The notes under the pieces: model-generated
Database searches by the model: none
What the model was told of the DNA's origin: nothing
What the model saw: the letters and a program-made list of their open reading frames with translations, nothing else
Shown: positions 7,328-17,304 of the stretch, in pieces
How the letters are laid out: the number at the start of each line of letters is the position of its first letter
Position numbering within the stretch: the first letter of the stretch is position 1
Translations under genes and position numbers: made by a program
Source of the DNA: Lachnospiraceae bacterium MD329
GTDB lineage: Bacteria > Bacillota > Clostridia > UBA1381
Assembly (NCBI GenBank): GCA_010206265.1
Contig: VIQV01000001.1
Location: forward strand, 186,001 to 250,000
Length of the DNA: 64,000 bases
Reading direction: 5' to 3'

Positions 7328-7921
7328 ATGAACGAACAGAAGAAAGCAACAAAGTCCGATAAGATTTTAAATCTTATAATGTGCGTTGTTATCGTAGCAA
7401 TACTTGCCGTAGCAGTATATGCGACATACGGAAAAATTGCAACAAACATTAAGGACAAGGCAATTCAGGAGGGCAGAGCGGAAGCTACAGTCGATTATCT
7501 TGCAAGACAGGCTGATTTAGATGTAGAGGATTATCTTGCTCAGTACGGTTTGACTCTTAATGAAACAATTACCGTAAATACCGGTGAAACTGAAATGCTG
7601 GATAATATGACGCTTGAAAACTACTTAAAGTACAACGGCGGCGAACAGACAGCTGAAGAAGTTCTGGAGGGTACAAAGCTTACAGACAAAGCAACAAAGG
7701 ACACTCTTTGGAAAGATTTCCTTCCTATGATGCCTGCAATTTCGGTTATCGGCGACGAGGAAAACTTCAATCAGCTAAAAGAGCAGTACGGCTTTGACAA
7801 TGATGATATAACTTGGGGTGAACTGGAAGAGCTTATTAAATCCAAGCAGGAAGAAGCCAATGCTGCCGACACTCCCGAAAGCAGTGACGCGCCTGAAACC
7901 AGCGCAGAGCCTGCGGAATAA
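7328..7921 (+). CDS. Membrane-anchored protein of unknown function with acidic tail (paralogue of next gene)
   Basis: I do not recognise a named function. It has a basic 14-residue N-terminus, one transmembrane helix (about 15-33, LNLIMCVVIVAILAVAVYA), then an outward or soluble helical region. This region has short repeated motifs of the type YLARQADLDVEDYLAQYGL, DTLWKDFLPMM and FNQLKEQYGFDNDDITWGELEELI. The last ~25 residues are Ala/Glu/Ser/Pro-rich. The pattern (helix-turn-helix-like units with DL..EE(F/Y)L...GL and a D-T-x-W-G-E sequence) recurs in the next protein, so the pair arose by duplication. Similar short helical repeats appear in some Clostridia redox membrane proteins, as far as I recall. 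The ATG follows AAAGGGGATTTTAAAATTT. Confidence 0.7.
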   Translation: MNEQKKATKSDKILNLIMCVVIVAILAVAVYATYGKIATNIKDKAIQEGRAEATVDYLARQADLDVEDYLAQYGLTLNETITVNTGETEMLDNMTLENYLKYNGGEQTAEEVLEGTKLTDKATKDTLWKDFLPMMPAISVIGDEENFNQLKEQYGFDNDDITWGELEELIKSKQEEANAADTPESSDAPETSAEPAE

Positions 7922-7942
7922 TTTTAAAAAGGAGAATTAAAA

Positions 7943-8965
7943 GTGAACGAAGAAAAGAATTTTAACGAAGAAAATGAAAACGAAGAAGTATCGGTTAGTG
8001 AAACTCCTGTAAACGACACTCCGAACGAGGAAACTCCCGTTTATACAAACAACGACGATACTGCTGCAGCAACTGACGACACCGATATGGAAACTCCTGA
8101 AGAGGCTGTCGTTAATGCAGAACCTGCCGACGAATCAGACGACGCAATAGACGCTGTAGAGGACGCCGCTGAGGAAGCTATCGCAGAGGCGGTAAGCATA
8201 GATTCAGAAGAAAGCGTACTTAATGAGCAGACAACAGAACAGACCGATGCCTTCGGAGTTGTTGAAACTCAGCTTGCAGACGAAAATATCGCTGTAGAAA
8301 AGAAATCAAACGTTGGAGCAATCGTGGCAATAGCAGCGGCAGTTGTAGTTGTTATCGCACTTGTAATCGCGGCTATTGTATATCTTCCGTCAATGCTTAA
8401 TAAGTATAACAGACAGGGATATGTAAATATAAGCGGACGTACAATAGGAGAAGTTGCTGAAATGTCAGGTATGGAGCTTGACGAATTCCTTGAAGAATTT
8501 GGTCTTCCTGAAAAAATGCCTGCAAATACAACCGAAAGTGCCGCTTACAATAACATTCCTTTCTCAAGAATGGCTCAGTCATACGGCAGAACAACAGAAG
8601 ATTTTAAGAAAATGCTTCAATTACCGGACGATGTTAATGATGACACTCCTTGGGGCGAGGCTGTAAACAAGGCAACCTGCGGCGCATATGTCGGCGAGGA
8701 GGGCTTTAATGAATTTAAAGAGTATTATGGTCTTGGCGAGGACGTAACAGTAGAAACTTTGTGGGGTGAAGTAAGACAGACTGTCGAGGAAAAGCAAAGA
8801 CAGGAAAGAATCGACAGTGAAAAAGAGGCTAAAAAAGCCGAGAAAGAGAGCTCAAAGCAAAGCGCTGATGACAACGCTGATATAGACGCGGCAAGTACTG
8901 ATATAGAAGCTGATACACCTGCAACAGATGACGCAGGAGCTGACAATACATCACAAACAGAATAA
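7943..8965 (+). CDS. Membrane protein with long acidic N-terminus and helical repeats, function unknown
   Basis: A 340-residue protein starts at GTG (AAAAGGAG upstream), 21 nt after its shorter paralogue. Residues 1-120 are strongly acidic and low in complexity (Glu/Asp/Thr/Ala). A single transmembrane helix follows (about 126-150, a Val/Ala/Ile run). The C-terminal half then has repeated helical units: GRTIGEVAEMSGMELDEFLE, FGLPEKMPANTTESAAYNN, FSRMAQSYGRTTEDFKKML, DDTPWGEAVN, FNEFKEYYGLGEDV and ETLWGEV. It closes with a charged Lys/Glu helix and another acidic tail. With an N-terminus this long before the helix, the acidic part is probably cytoplasmic. I cannot name a family. Confidence 0.7.
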   Translation: MNEEKNFNEENENEEVSVSETPVNDTPNEETPVYTNNDDTAAATDDTDMETPEEAVVNAEPADESDDAIDAVEDAAEEAIAEAVSIDSEESVLNEQTTEQTDAFGVVETQLADENIAVEKKSNVGAIVAIAAAVVVVIALVIAAIVYLPSMLNKYNRQGYVNISGRTIGEVAEMSGMELDEFLEEFGLPEKMPANTTESAAYNNIPFSRMAQSYGRTTEDFKKMLQLPDDVNDDTPWGEAVNKATCGAYVGEEGFNEFKEYYGLGEDVTVETLWGEVRQTVEEKQRQERIDSEKEAKKAEKESSKQSADDNADIDAASTDIEADTPATDDAGADNTSQTE

Positions 8966-8987
8966 TTTAAAATAACGGTATACAAAA

Positions 8988-9016
8988 AACCTCGTTCTGA
9001 AGAACGAGGTTTTTAT
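8988..9016 (+). terminator. Intrinsic terminator after the membrane-protein pair
   Basis: The stem AACCTCGTTC (8988-8997), loop TGAA and GAACGAGGTT (9002-9011) is followed by TTTATT. It lies 23 nt after the stop codon. Confidence 0.9.
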
Positions 9017-9039
9017 TAATAATTTTTCCACCCTGCCTA

Positions 9040-9068
9040 TTGACTATACAGGAAAAATTTTGTATAAT
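9040..9068 (+). promoter_or_regulatory. Sigma-A promoter for the transaldolase-like gene
   Basis: TTGACT (9040-9045), 17 nt and a consensus TATAAT (9063-9068) give a short leader of about 26 nt ending in an AGGAGG ribosome binding site. Confidence 0.8.
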
Positions 9069-9100
9069 AAATTTAACAAACTAATTAGGAGGAATTCAAA

Positions 9101-9748
9101 ATGAAATTATTCGTAGATACAGCCAATGTTGACGAAATACGACAAGCCAATGATATGGGCGTTATTTGCGGTGTTACAACAAACCCTTCGCTTATCGCAA
9201 GAGAAGGCAGAGATTTTGTTGAAGTCGTGAAGGAAATAACAACAATTGTTGACGGTCCGATAAGCGCAGAGGTTATTTCGCTTGAGGCAGACAAAATGGT
9301 TGAGGAGGCAAAACCACTTGCCGCTATTAACAAGAACATTGTTATTAAAATACCTATGTGTGCAGAGGGTTTAAAAGCAGTTAAACAGCTCACAAAGCTT
9401 GGCATCAAGACCAATGTAACTCTTATCTTCTCAGCAGCACAGGCACTTTTAGCAGCACGCGCAGGCGCTACATTTGTAAGCCCGTTCCTAGGCAGACTTG
9501 ACGATATTGGTTCTAACGGTATGATTTTAATTGAGGAAATTGCAGATATATTCAAGCTGCACGATATTAAAACAGAAATCATTGCTGCAAGTATCAGACA
9601 CCCGATTCACGTTATTGACGCAGCACGCGCAGGCTGTGATATTGCAACAGTTCCTTATAACGTAATTGCTCAGATGATTAATCACCCTCTTACAGATAAG
9701 GGTATCGAAAGATTTTTAAAGGACTGGGAAACTGTTCCGAAAAAATAA
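9101..9748 (+). CDS. fsa: Transaldolase / fructose-6-phosphate aldolase-like protein
   Basis: This 215-residue protein is of the small transaldolase (TalC/FSA) subfamily, class I aldolases with a TIM barrel. The N-terminus [16 protein letters not shown] and the [11 protein letters not shown] loop are diagnostic. The Schiff-base lysine lies in NIVIKIPM (about residue 84), and the [11 protein letters not shown] loop is conserved. Members act as transaldolase in the non-oxidative pentose phosphate pathway or cleave fructose 6-phosphate. Sequence alone does not separate these with certainty, though Clostridia copies are usually transaldolases. It has its own consensus promoter, an AGGAGG site, and a terminator 5 nt after the stop. 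Confidence 0.92.
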   Translation: MKLFVDTANVDEIRQANDMGVICGVTTNPSLIAREGRDFVEVVKEITTIVDGPISAEVISLEADKMVEEAKPLAAINKNIVIKIPMCAEGLKAVKQLTKLGIKTNVTLIFSAAQALLAARAGATFVSPFLGRLDDIGSNGMILIEEIADIFKLHDIKTEIIAASIRHPIHVIDAARAGCDIATVPYNVIAQMINHPLTDKGIERFLKDWETVPKK

Positions 9749-9753
9749 GTATT

Positions 9754-9782
9754 AAAAAACCGCCGGCAGGCGGTTTTTTCTT
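9754..9782. terminator. Bidirectional intrinsic terminator
   Basis: AAAAAACCGCC (9754-9764), loop GGCA and GGCGGTTTTTT (9769-9779) form a symmetric stem with T-runs on both strands. It lies between the plus-strand aldolase gene and the convergent minus-strand gene, and can end both. Confidence 0.9.
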
Positions 9783-10139
9783 TTATATGTCACCTCTTGG
9801 CGAAGTGTTCTGAGTTGGTGTTGAGGTAGGTGCAATACTTTCCTCAGGCACTTCCGCCGTAGGCACGGGAGTCGGTGCCAGTGCAAGCTGAGCGGCAAGC
9901 TCCTCATTCTCGTTTTCAAGAAACGCTATACGCTCACTCATTTCACTTACCTGCTCTTTCAATTTTACATTCTCAGCAACCGCAGACGAAACACGTTCCT
10001 TATCTGCACCGTCACTGCCGGCAATCAAACCGATTATATATATTACAGCCATAATTACTGCTGCCGCAACAATTGCAACGGTAATTATTTTTTTACGCTT
10101 ACTTTTTTTGTTCACATTAAAATTACCATATTGTGTCAT
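9783..10139 (-). CDS. Small membrane protein with leucine-zipper-like coiled coil, function unknown
   Basis: This 118-residue protein has a basic N-terminus (NKKSKRKK), one transmembrane helix (about 18-40) and a short coiled coil (about 52-88, with the heptad-like VKLKEQVSEMSERIAFLENEN). The tail of about 25 residues is rich in Pro and Thr (TPVPTAEVPEESIAPTSTPT), as in wall-spanning linkers. The layout resembles septum or cell-wall-associated bitopic proteins, but I do not recognise a family. It lies 12 nt after addA and may be transcribed with it. Confidence 0.65.
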   Translation of the reverse strand: MTQYGNFNVNKKSKRKKIITVAIVAAAVIMAVIYIIGLIAGSDGADKERVSSAVAENVKLKEQVSEMSERIAFLENENEELAAQLALAPTPVPTAEVPEESIAPTSTPTQNTSPRGDI

Positions 10140-10151
10140 TTATCTTCACCT

Positions 10152-13100
10152 CTAATCTAATTTTACCATACTTTGTGCGGAAAATAAATACAAATATTTA
10201 TTTTTTACAGGCTTTTGCAATATTTTCTCCATTGCTCGTCCGTAAAGCTCCAGTTGCTTTTTATAACGGTCAGCAACTTTTTGCTGTTCTTCGGGCGTTT
10301 TGCAGTAGTCGGTCTTGTAATCGACAAGCGTTATATTTCCGTCATTGTCCTCAAAATACAGGTCAATAATTCCCTGTACAATAATACTTTCCTCACCATA
10401 CTCCTCGCCCAGTGACGCATCATATTCCCTCGCCGTTATACTGATTTCAAACGGACGTTCACGATAAACATTCTTTGCACACAATACAGCTTTACCCATA
10501 TCACTCTTAAAGAAACCGCACACATTATTGCAGATTGTTTCAATTATTTTTTCGTCCTCAGCAATAGACTTTTCAATTTGACCCTCATCATATATACGAA
10601 TTATTTCACTCTTAACAGTTTCCTCAAAGCCGCAGTCACACTGCCGCAGCTTTTGTATATCAATAAACGCCATAACCTGATGGTGCGCGGTACCAATTTG
10701 TGCCCCAAGCTTTTCTGTACGCATAAATTGAGGTTTCTGCGTCATATATACAGGTTCATCCGAGCGATTCATTTCCGCGTCCTCAAGCTCCTTTATTGCC
10801 GTTACCGAAGTCTTTGCAGGAACGTTTCCGCTTTGAGGATACTCATACTTAAATTCAAGGATTTTTTTAACGTATTCACGGATTTTATCAGTATTTTCTA
10901 TTACAATTTCCTTTTCACCACTGTCGCTCTGCGCGTCAAACGCAACGCTCATAAGCTCTGTATCCGTGCATTTCCAGCCCTGTCCGTTACTCTCCACTGC
11001 AGGTATTATCCAATCGGCATAAGAACGGGCGCTCTCGCTTATCCTCGGCGTAAGTTTCTTATTAAAATAGCTTTCACGCCATTCGTCAATTTGATTTCTG
11101 CAAGCCTCACTGTCCTTATAAACATTTGCCGCTGTAACAATCAGCTTTTCTTTTGCGCGCGTAACCGCAACGTACAACAGTCTCATTTCCTCCGACAAAT
11201 ATTCACGCTTATTAGCCTCTTTAATATACTCGTTAAATACCAGCTTTTTGCAATACATATCATTATAGTTATAGTAATCAACACCTATTCCCAAGTCCTT
11301 ATGCAGCATTACTCTGTTTTCGTCCCTCGGATTGGTGAAAAGAAACTTTTTCGTTGTACGCGCAAGAAATACAACAGGAAATTCAAGTCCCTTAGACTTA
11401 TGAATTGTCATAATCTTCACTACATTATGACCCTCGCTCACAAGTCTTGCGCCCGCAATATCCTCATTTCTGCTTTCCATACGCTCAATATATCGTATAA
11501 AATTAAATATTCCTTTAAAGCCTGATTCCTCGTATTTCTTTGCTCTCTCATATAAAAGCTTTAAATTTGCCTGAGCCTCCTCACCGCCTTCAAGCGCACC
11601 CATAAGGTCGTAAAATCCTGTTTCCTCATACAGCGTCCATATAAGCGAGGCAATTGACTTCATTCTCACGTACCCACGCCAGCGGTCAAGGTCGGATATG
11701 AATTTTCTGCACTTGTTTCTAAGCCGTTTTTCTTCGTCTGAAAGCTCTTCTGCTCCTGACTTATATCCCTTTACCGCCTTATAAAACGACCTTGTGCGGC
11801 TGCCTATTTTAATACGCGCAAGCTCATTTTCGGTAAAATCACCGATAGGCGAACGCATAACCGCGACCAGAGGTATATCCTGCATATGATTATTTATAAT
11901 TGAAATAAGCGAAAGCATTAGCTTTATTTCACGTCGTGCAAAATACTCTTCCTTTTGCACAAATGACGATATACCACGGCTTTCAAGCATTTCACGCATA
12001 ATCTCTCCGCCGCCTTTTATCGAGCGCATTAAAATAACAATGTCGCGGTACTCTATATTCCTATACCCCGACTTGTCATAAACCTGATAATGACCGTCTA
12101 TTAGGGAACGTATTTTATCGGCTATAAACGCTGCCTCCGCCCTGTCTGCTGTAACGTCCTCTTCCGCCTCATCGCCAATTACGGCTATGCGGTAAAGCTC
12201 TGAATTATAGCCTATTTCACTGTTAAACAGATTGCCTGAGACCTCGGTATAACACTCTCTTTCCTTTTCGCGCTTTAATTCCTCGTCACTGTTGTATTCG
12301 ACGTCACCGACCTCGTCCGACATTACTCCGGCAAACAATGAGTTAATACCTGTTATAACCTCCTGTCTGCTGCGGAAATTCTGCGACAGTACAATTCGTC
12401 TGCCAGCGGAGTTTTCGCTCATAAAATTTCGGCTTTTATTCTTAAATACAGTCGGGTCGCCGCCTCGAAAGCGGTAAATACTCTGCTTTAAATCGCCAAC
12501 CATAAACATATTGTTCTCATTTCGTGAAATGAGCGTGAATATGGCGTCCTGCAGACTGTTTGTATCCTGAAATTCATCTATAAGTATTTCCCTGTATTTT
12601 TCCGCATATTCGCCGCGGATATTTTCATTTTTACTGAATAGACTGTAAGCAAGATGTTCAATATCCGAAAAAGACTTAACATTTTTACGGCTCTTTTTCT
12701 CACTGAAACTATCGCTGAATTTTTCGGTAAGCCAGACAATATCATCAACTGTCTGTTTTATTTCCTCACCGTGAACATAATCATTGTATTCTGATTTACT
12801 ATGCAGCGGCAATTTTTGACATTCTTCTCTGAAAAAATTGCGGAGCTCGTCATACCTGTCATAAAACATCTGCCATTCCTCGTCTGATACTTCTTTTTTT
12901 GCAGGAATTTTATTCATTGCGCTTCCAAGATACGATTTTTTCTCAATATACGTTTTGTAAAACTCGTAAAGCTTATCCCACGAATCCGCACTTTCCAACG
13001 CATTGCAAGCGTTATTGCAGGCACACACATTACTCCATAATTTGCCCCAAAAAATGTTTGCCTCGCTTGAATTTTTTTCGGCAATTGCAAGCATTTCACT

Positions 13101-13826
13101 ATATATATCGCTCCATTCGCCCTTACAGCGTTTGACAATATATTCACGCCTGCCGCCCATTATTACTTTTTGCAGCCATTCACTTTCGGTCATATCACTA
13201 TTGTACATATCTGCTTTTTCCCGTAACCACCTCATAGGTTCCGGAAAAGACTGTATAAAACCATACACTTTTCGTACAACCTTTTTTAACCCCTCGTCGT
13301 CGCGGTTTGAGGCATATATATCGGCAAGACGCAGAAAACGCGCTCTATCCTCTTCCTCCTCTGCCGCATACAGTGACAAAAACAGTTCACTCAAAGTATC
13401 GTCAATTAAAAGCTCACCCTCGTTTTTATCCATAATTCCAAAACCTGCGTCTATACCAAGGATATGGAAATTATTTTTAACCACACCAAGGCAGAACGCG
13501 TCAATCGTATTTATATCAGCCGCAGGAGTAAGCCGCATTTGTTCCTTTAAATGCTTTCCGCGCTCAACATCTCCTATTGCCGCCGCTTCACGGTATGCGT
13601 CATTTATCCGCGATATTATACGCTCTTTCATTTCAGCGGACGCCGCCTCGGTAAATGTCACAATAAGAAGTTCATCAATCGAAATACCGTCGTTTAATAT
13701 CATATTAACTATACGCTCTACCAGCACTGCCGTTTTACCTGAACCTGCCGCTGCCGATACGAGAATACTCCCCTCTCCCGACGGCTCATATATAGCCTGC
13801 TTTTGTGCGTCAGTCCATTTAGTCAC
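10152..13826 (-). CDS. addA: AddA helicase-nuclease subunit (RexA)
   Basis: AddA is the UvrD-like ATP-dependent 3'-5' helicase with a RecB-type nuclease domain. With AddB it resects double-strand breaks for recombination. Length (1224) and motifs fit. Walker A AAAGSGKTA lies at about 25-33, VTFTEAASAEMKER is motif Ia, and LIDEFQDTNSLQ (about 415) is motif II. MTIHKSKGLEFPVVFLA is motif V, and MRLLYVAVTRAKEKL is motif VI. The nuclease core GIIDLYFEDND...LVDYKTDYC lies near 1165-1190. The GTG start overlaps the addB stop by 8 nt, showing translational coupling. Confidence 0.97.
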   Translation of the reverse strand: MTKWTDAQKQAIYEPSGEGSILVSAAAGSGKTAVLVERIVNMILNDGISIDELLIVTFTEAASAEMKERIISRINDAYREAAAIGDVERGKHLKEQMRLTPAADINTIDAFCLGVVKNNFHILGIDAGFGIMDKNEGELLIDDTLSELFLSLYAAEEEEDRARFLRLADIYASNRDDEGLKKVVRKVYGFIQSFPEPMRWLREKADMYNSDMTESEWLQKVIMGGRREYIVKRCKGEWSDIYSEMLAIAEKNSSEANIFWGKLWSNVCACNNACNALESADSWDKLYEFYKTYIEKKSYLGSAMNKIPAKKEVSDEEWQMFYDRYDELRNFFREECQKLPLHSKSEYNDYVHGEEIKQTVDDIVWLTEKFSDSFSEKKSRKNVKSFSDIEHLAYSLFSKNENIRGEYAEKYREILIDEFQDTNSLQDAIFTLISRNENNMFMVGDLKQSIYRFRGGDPTVFKNKSRNFMSENSAGRRIVLSQNFRSRQEVITGINSLFAGVMSDEVGDVEYNSDEELKREKERECYTEVSGNLFNSEIGYNSELYRIAVIGDEAEEDVTADRAEAAFIADKIRSLIDGHYQVYDKSGYRNIEYRDIVILMRSIKGGGEIMREMLESRGISSFVQKEEYFARREIKLMLSLISIINNHMQDIPLVAVMRSPIGDFTENELARIKIGSRTRSFYKAVKGYKSGAEELSDEEKRLRNKCRKFISDLDRWRGYVRMKSIASLIWTLYEETGFYDLMGALEGGEEAQANLKLLYERAKKYEESGFKGIFNFIRYIERMESRNEDIAGARLVSEGHNVVKIMTIHKSKGLEFPVVFLARTTKKFLFTNPRDENRVMLHKDLGIGVDYYNYNDMYCKKLVFNEYIKEANKREYLSEEMRLLYVAVTRAKEKLIVTAANVYKDSEACRNQIDEWRESYFNKKLTPRISESARSYADWIIPAVESNGQGWKCTDTELMSVAFDAQSDSGEKEIVIENTDKIREYVKKILEFKYEYPQSGNVPAKTSVTAIKELEDAEMNRSDEPVYMTQKPQFMRTEKLGAQIGTAHHQVMAFIDIQKLRQCDCGFEETVKSEIIRIYDEGQIEKSIAEDEKIIETICNNVCGFFKSDMGKAVLCAKNVYRERPFEISITAREYDASLGEEYGEESIIVQGIIDLYFEDNDGNITLVDYKTDYCKTPEEQQKVADRYKKQLELYGRAMEKILQKPVKNKYLYLFSAQSMVKLD

Positions 13827-16800
13827 TCTGTTTCACCCCGCTTTTCAGTGCGCTGCCTTTGGTTTTCATTCTTTCCCATATTTCCTCAGAGGTTCCCTCA
13901 GGGACACGCTCATTTATTCTGTCCTCGTCAAATTTACATACACTGCTGTAACCGCAGTACGCGCATACACTGTTACCATTCGGTGCATACGGATTTAATT
14001 GGATTTCACCGTTCCGAGTACGTTCGTCAATATTAATTATTGTATTTTTAACGTGCTCCATAAGCCCGTTTATTTCATCAAACGTACCCACGCCGACAAC
14101 TTCATCTGCCTTGTCCAGCTTGACGCGCGTAAATGCACTTTCACGGTTTTCAAAAAAGCCGTTATCCATATTATAAAGAATACGTGCCTTTTCTTTTTCG
14201 TTTTCCGGCGCAAATGTCACACCGTCCAGAGTAAGCGAGGTAAGATTTTTTTCACGTACGTTATCCTCTGTAACTGTTGGCGTAAGCTGACGGTATGCGC
14301 TTTTCACCGCCGTATAATATATACCTGACACATCTGAATTCTTAAACATCTGCTTCGCCGCCAAAGCGTAAATTACCATCTGCATATCGTAACCGTTAAA
14401 TATATTGACTATATTAAATTCGGTCTTTCCCGTCTTGTAATCAATGACGCGCGTATATACTTTTCCGTCGTCAATACAACTGTCAAGCCTGTCAACAATA
14501 CCGCGTACAGCCACCTTATCTGTTAAATCTGTTTCAAACTCATACTCCATACCAACCTCGGCAAAATTACCTGATGAAAGACTTTTTTGCACCAGAATTG
14601 CCGCGTCCGAAACAGTCTTGCCCATACGGCGCAATATTCCTGCTGTACGCTCTCTGTCACGCATATTAGACGACATAATATTTTCACACGCGGTATCTAT
14701 AATACCTCCCAGAATTTCATTGCGTTTCACTTCATCAAGTGAACGCCAAGCATTTATCTTATCGTCATTGCTCTCGGCTCCGTCCTCAACCGCCAAACAA
14801 AAATCGTTTATTACTCGATGTGCGTAGCTGCCCATATTTGCAGGAGTAATGTCCCATTCGTCCCTTTCATAAGCGCCAAGACCATACTTTAGAAAATACT
14901 CAAACGGACATCTTGCAAAGGTATTTATTCTGCTTGCGCTGTAAGTCAGCTTACCTTCATACAGTATAGCGGCAATATCACTATCAAGCATTATTCCGCG
15001 TCTGTTATAGTAATCAGCTCTGTCCATAAGTGATAAAACCCTTTTCCATTCCTGATTTTCCTCATACCATTCGCGCACTATACCCCATAATGGATTTCTG
15101 ATTCCATCGTGCCGTTTTGAAAGATTTATCAGCATTTTGTGTATGGTTGCTTTAGGCGAGGAAAGATATATTCCGTCGTTTCTGCTGTCATTTAACAAGT
15201 TGTCCTCAACCGTCATTTTCGGGAATTTATTGTGTATATCCAACAGCATATGCGACGCACTCTGAGCACGTCCCGTTTCATCTTGTACAGAATAGCTCAT
15301 ATACAGCTTTTCACTTACCGCCGCAACAGCTCTGTACACTTTAAAATACTGCTCGTCCATTTTCTTTTTTGTATCGGGAGCAAGCTCAATCCCATATTCT
15401 TCATTCAGCGTATTTCTGTCCTTATTTGATAAAAAGCCCTCTGTTTTTATATTTGTCGGGAAGGTTCCGTTTTTTGCTCCTACAATAAACATAGCGCGTA
15501 CATTCGCGTGACTGCTTCGTTCCACACTTCCCACATAAACCTGATCAATAGCCGACGGAATTGTTCGTATTTCACACTTGGACAGTCCGACGCTCATATA
15601 TTCGCCAAATTCCTCTAAAGTCATTTTATCACTGCCAAGCGCAGTTACCGTCTGATTAAGCACATCAAGAATAAGATTCCATATTTTTGTAAACTGTTCG
15701 GCACGGTTCATTTCACCGTTCTTTCTGAACACCGCAATATCTGATTTCAAGCCTGCATACAAGTTAATATCTTCCAGATACTTAAACAAAGCGCAGGCAA
15801 ATTCCTCCGCTGTCTTTTTTCCCTTTACCGCCGCAGCAAATTCAGCTATCGGTTTGGTTATCTCACATCTCAGTTTTTCAATTTCTTCATTTACCTCTGT
15901 TTCACTTTCATCATTAAACGCAGTACCCATAATATCATTCTCGGATACCCATTCAGTTTCCGACAACCATTTGCCTCTGCCGCGTATACCATATTTCAAA
16001 ACAAAATTTTCAAGCTCGTCGATTTCCTCCTGATTTATCGTATTAAAAAAAGTGTATTTTCCGCGTTCTGTACGCCTGTAAATAAATCCTGCGCGAAGAT
16101 ATCTGAATACAGCGTCATAACTCCAGTCGTCGCCTATTATCCCGATAAGCGATAAAATCTGCATTGCTATGGGGTGATCGCTCAGAATAATTTTACGGTC
16201 GGTAAAATACGGTATGTCATACTCGCCAAACACAGCCTCTACAAGATGTCTGTACTCATTTTCATCACCGCATAAAATCGCAATATCACGATAACGATAA
16301 CCACCGTCGCGTACAAGATCAACAATCTGACAGGCGGTACGCTCTATTTCACCGTATGCGTCCCTGCTCTGAAATAAAGACATATTCGCCGGTATTTCTT
16401 TATATTCAAAGTCATCGGTCCAATAACGCAGTAATTTATATAAATCCGGCTTATCACCGAGATGTGACAACGCCTTGCCTGATGAAAACTCACCTTCAAA
16501 GCCGTATTCCTCTGCAAGCCTCATCACTGTATCAACGGTTTTTTCGGTCTGTATATACAGCTCACGTTCACTTTCGTTTTCTGCAATCGGACAGCATATG
16601 CTGACTGTCATATGAACACCCTTATCCAATAATGCACGTATTACACACAACTGCTGAGGCATAAACTTATCAAATCGATTTACCCATATATATGTATTTG
16701 AATCAAACTCATTTCCGTCTTTAATACTCTCCGCAAGCGTATACAAATCATCATCACTGTCAGTACACTCCGATTCGTCAATATACTCACAATACTTTGA

Positions 16801-17301
16801 ATACATTGTGCCAAGAACAATAAGCTTATTTTTCAAAGTACGGTTATTTCCAACCTCTTCAGACTTTTGAATCAGCATTTCAGGTGTTGTAAGATAACGT
16901 TTCATCTCACTTATAAGAGAGGCGGCAACGTCTAAAAAACCCTGCTTCTGCATTGCTGCAAGCAAAGACATATCCATTCCTTCCGTACTCTTTACCTCTT
17001 CACAGGCGGCATTTACAGCTTTATAAATAAGCATTTGCTTGCCTGATTCAGTCAGATGATTCAAATCACGTGCACTAAGACAGTTTATCGACATACGCCT
17101 TAACGTTAAAACATCAATATTATTAAGACCTGTACCTCCGAATTTTTCAACAAGACGCCGTTCTGTTTCGTAAGAGTAGTGGTCAGGCACCATCATTATA
17201 CAACGCGCGTTCAGATTTTCTTTATGAAGTTTTTCTATTTGGCTCAGACAAAGCTCGCTTTTACCCGACGATATTCCGCCGCGTATAATACTTACTCCCA
17301 T
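13819..17301 (-). CDS. addB: AddB helicase-nuclease subunit (RexB)
   Basis: This is the 1160-residue partner of AddA. AddB has a helicase-like fold with a Walker A (RGGISSGKSELC, about 7-18) and a second nuclease domain. The nuclease core GIVDRLDSC...VIDYKTGKTEF lies at about 940-965. The four cysteines of the AddB 4Fe-4S cluster are in place: one in NTFARCPFEYFL (about 795) and the trio CAYCGYSSVC near 1119-1128. The gene order addB-addA with an 8-nt overlap is standard. The small phosphatase gene lies 3 nt upstream, so the four genes tcdA, LMW-PTP, addB and addA may be one transcript. Confidence 0.96.
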   Translation of the reverse strand: MGVSIIRGGISSGKSELCLSQIEKLHKENLNARCIMMVPDHYSYETERRLVEKFGGTGLNNIDVLTLRRMSINCLSARDLNHLTESGKQMLIYKAVNAACEEVKSTEGMDMSLLAAMQKQGFLDVAASLISEMKRYLTTPEMLIQKSEEVGNNRTLKNKLIVLGTMYSKYCEYIDESECTDSDDDLYTLAESIKDGNEFDSNTYIWVNRFDKFMPQQLCVIRALLDKGVHMTVSICCPIAENESERELYIQTEKTVDTVMRLAEEYGFEGEFSSGKALSHLGDKPDLYKLLRYWTDDFEYKEIPANMSLFQSRDAYGEIERTACQIVDLVRDGGYRYRDIAILCGDENEYRHLVEAVFGEYDIPYFTDRKIILSDHPIAMQILSLIGIIGDDWSYDAVFRYLRAGFIYRRTERGKYTFFNTINQEEIDELENFVLKYGIRGRGKWLSETEWVSENDIMGTAFNDESETEVNEEIEKLRCEITKPIAEFAAAVKGKKTAEEFACALFKYLEDINLYAGLKSDIAVFRKNGEMNRAEQFTKIWNLILDVLNQTVTALGSDKMTLEEFGEYMSVGLSKCEIRTIPSAIDQVYVGSVERSSHANVRAMFIVGAKNGTFPTNIKTEGFLSNKDRNTLNEEYGIELAPDTKKKMDEQYFKVYRAVAAVSEKLYMSYSVQDETGRAQSASHMLLDIHNKFPKMTVEDNLLNDSRNDGIYLSSPKATIHKMLINLSKRHDGIRNPLWGIVREWYEENQEWKRVLSLMDRADYYNRRGIMLDSDIAAILYEGKLTYSASRINTFARCPFEYFLKYGLGAYERDEWDITPANMGSYAHRVINDFCLAVEDGAESNDDKINAWRSLDEVKRNEILGGIIDTACENIMSSNMRDRERTAGILRRMGKTVSDAAILVQKSLSSGNFAEVGMEYEFETDLTDKVAVRGIVDRLDSCIDDGKVYTRVIDYKTGKTEFNIVNIFNGYDMQMVIYALAAKQMFKNSDVSGIYYTAVKSAYRQLTPTVTEDNVREKNLTSLTLDGVTFAPENEKEKARILYNMDNGFFENRESAFTRVKLDKADEVVGVGTFDEINGLMEHVKNTIINIDERTRNGEIQLNPYAPNGNSVCAYCGYSSVCKFDEDRINERVPEGTSEEIWERMKTKGSALKSGVKQSD

Positions 17302-17304
17302 AAC

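Noticed and set aside
10578-11525. 315-codon plus-strand open frame inside addA
   Set aside because: It lies antisense to a well-conserved helicase gene. It has no ribosome site and its Cys/Arg/Tyr-rich composition is typical of antisense frames.
13003-13998. 331-codon plus-strand open frame across the addA/addB junction
   Set aside because: It is antisense to two conserved genes, with no ribosome site or domain pattern.
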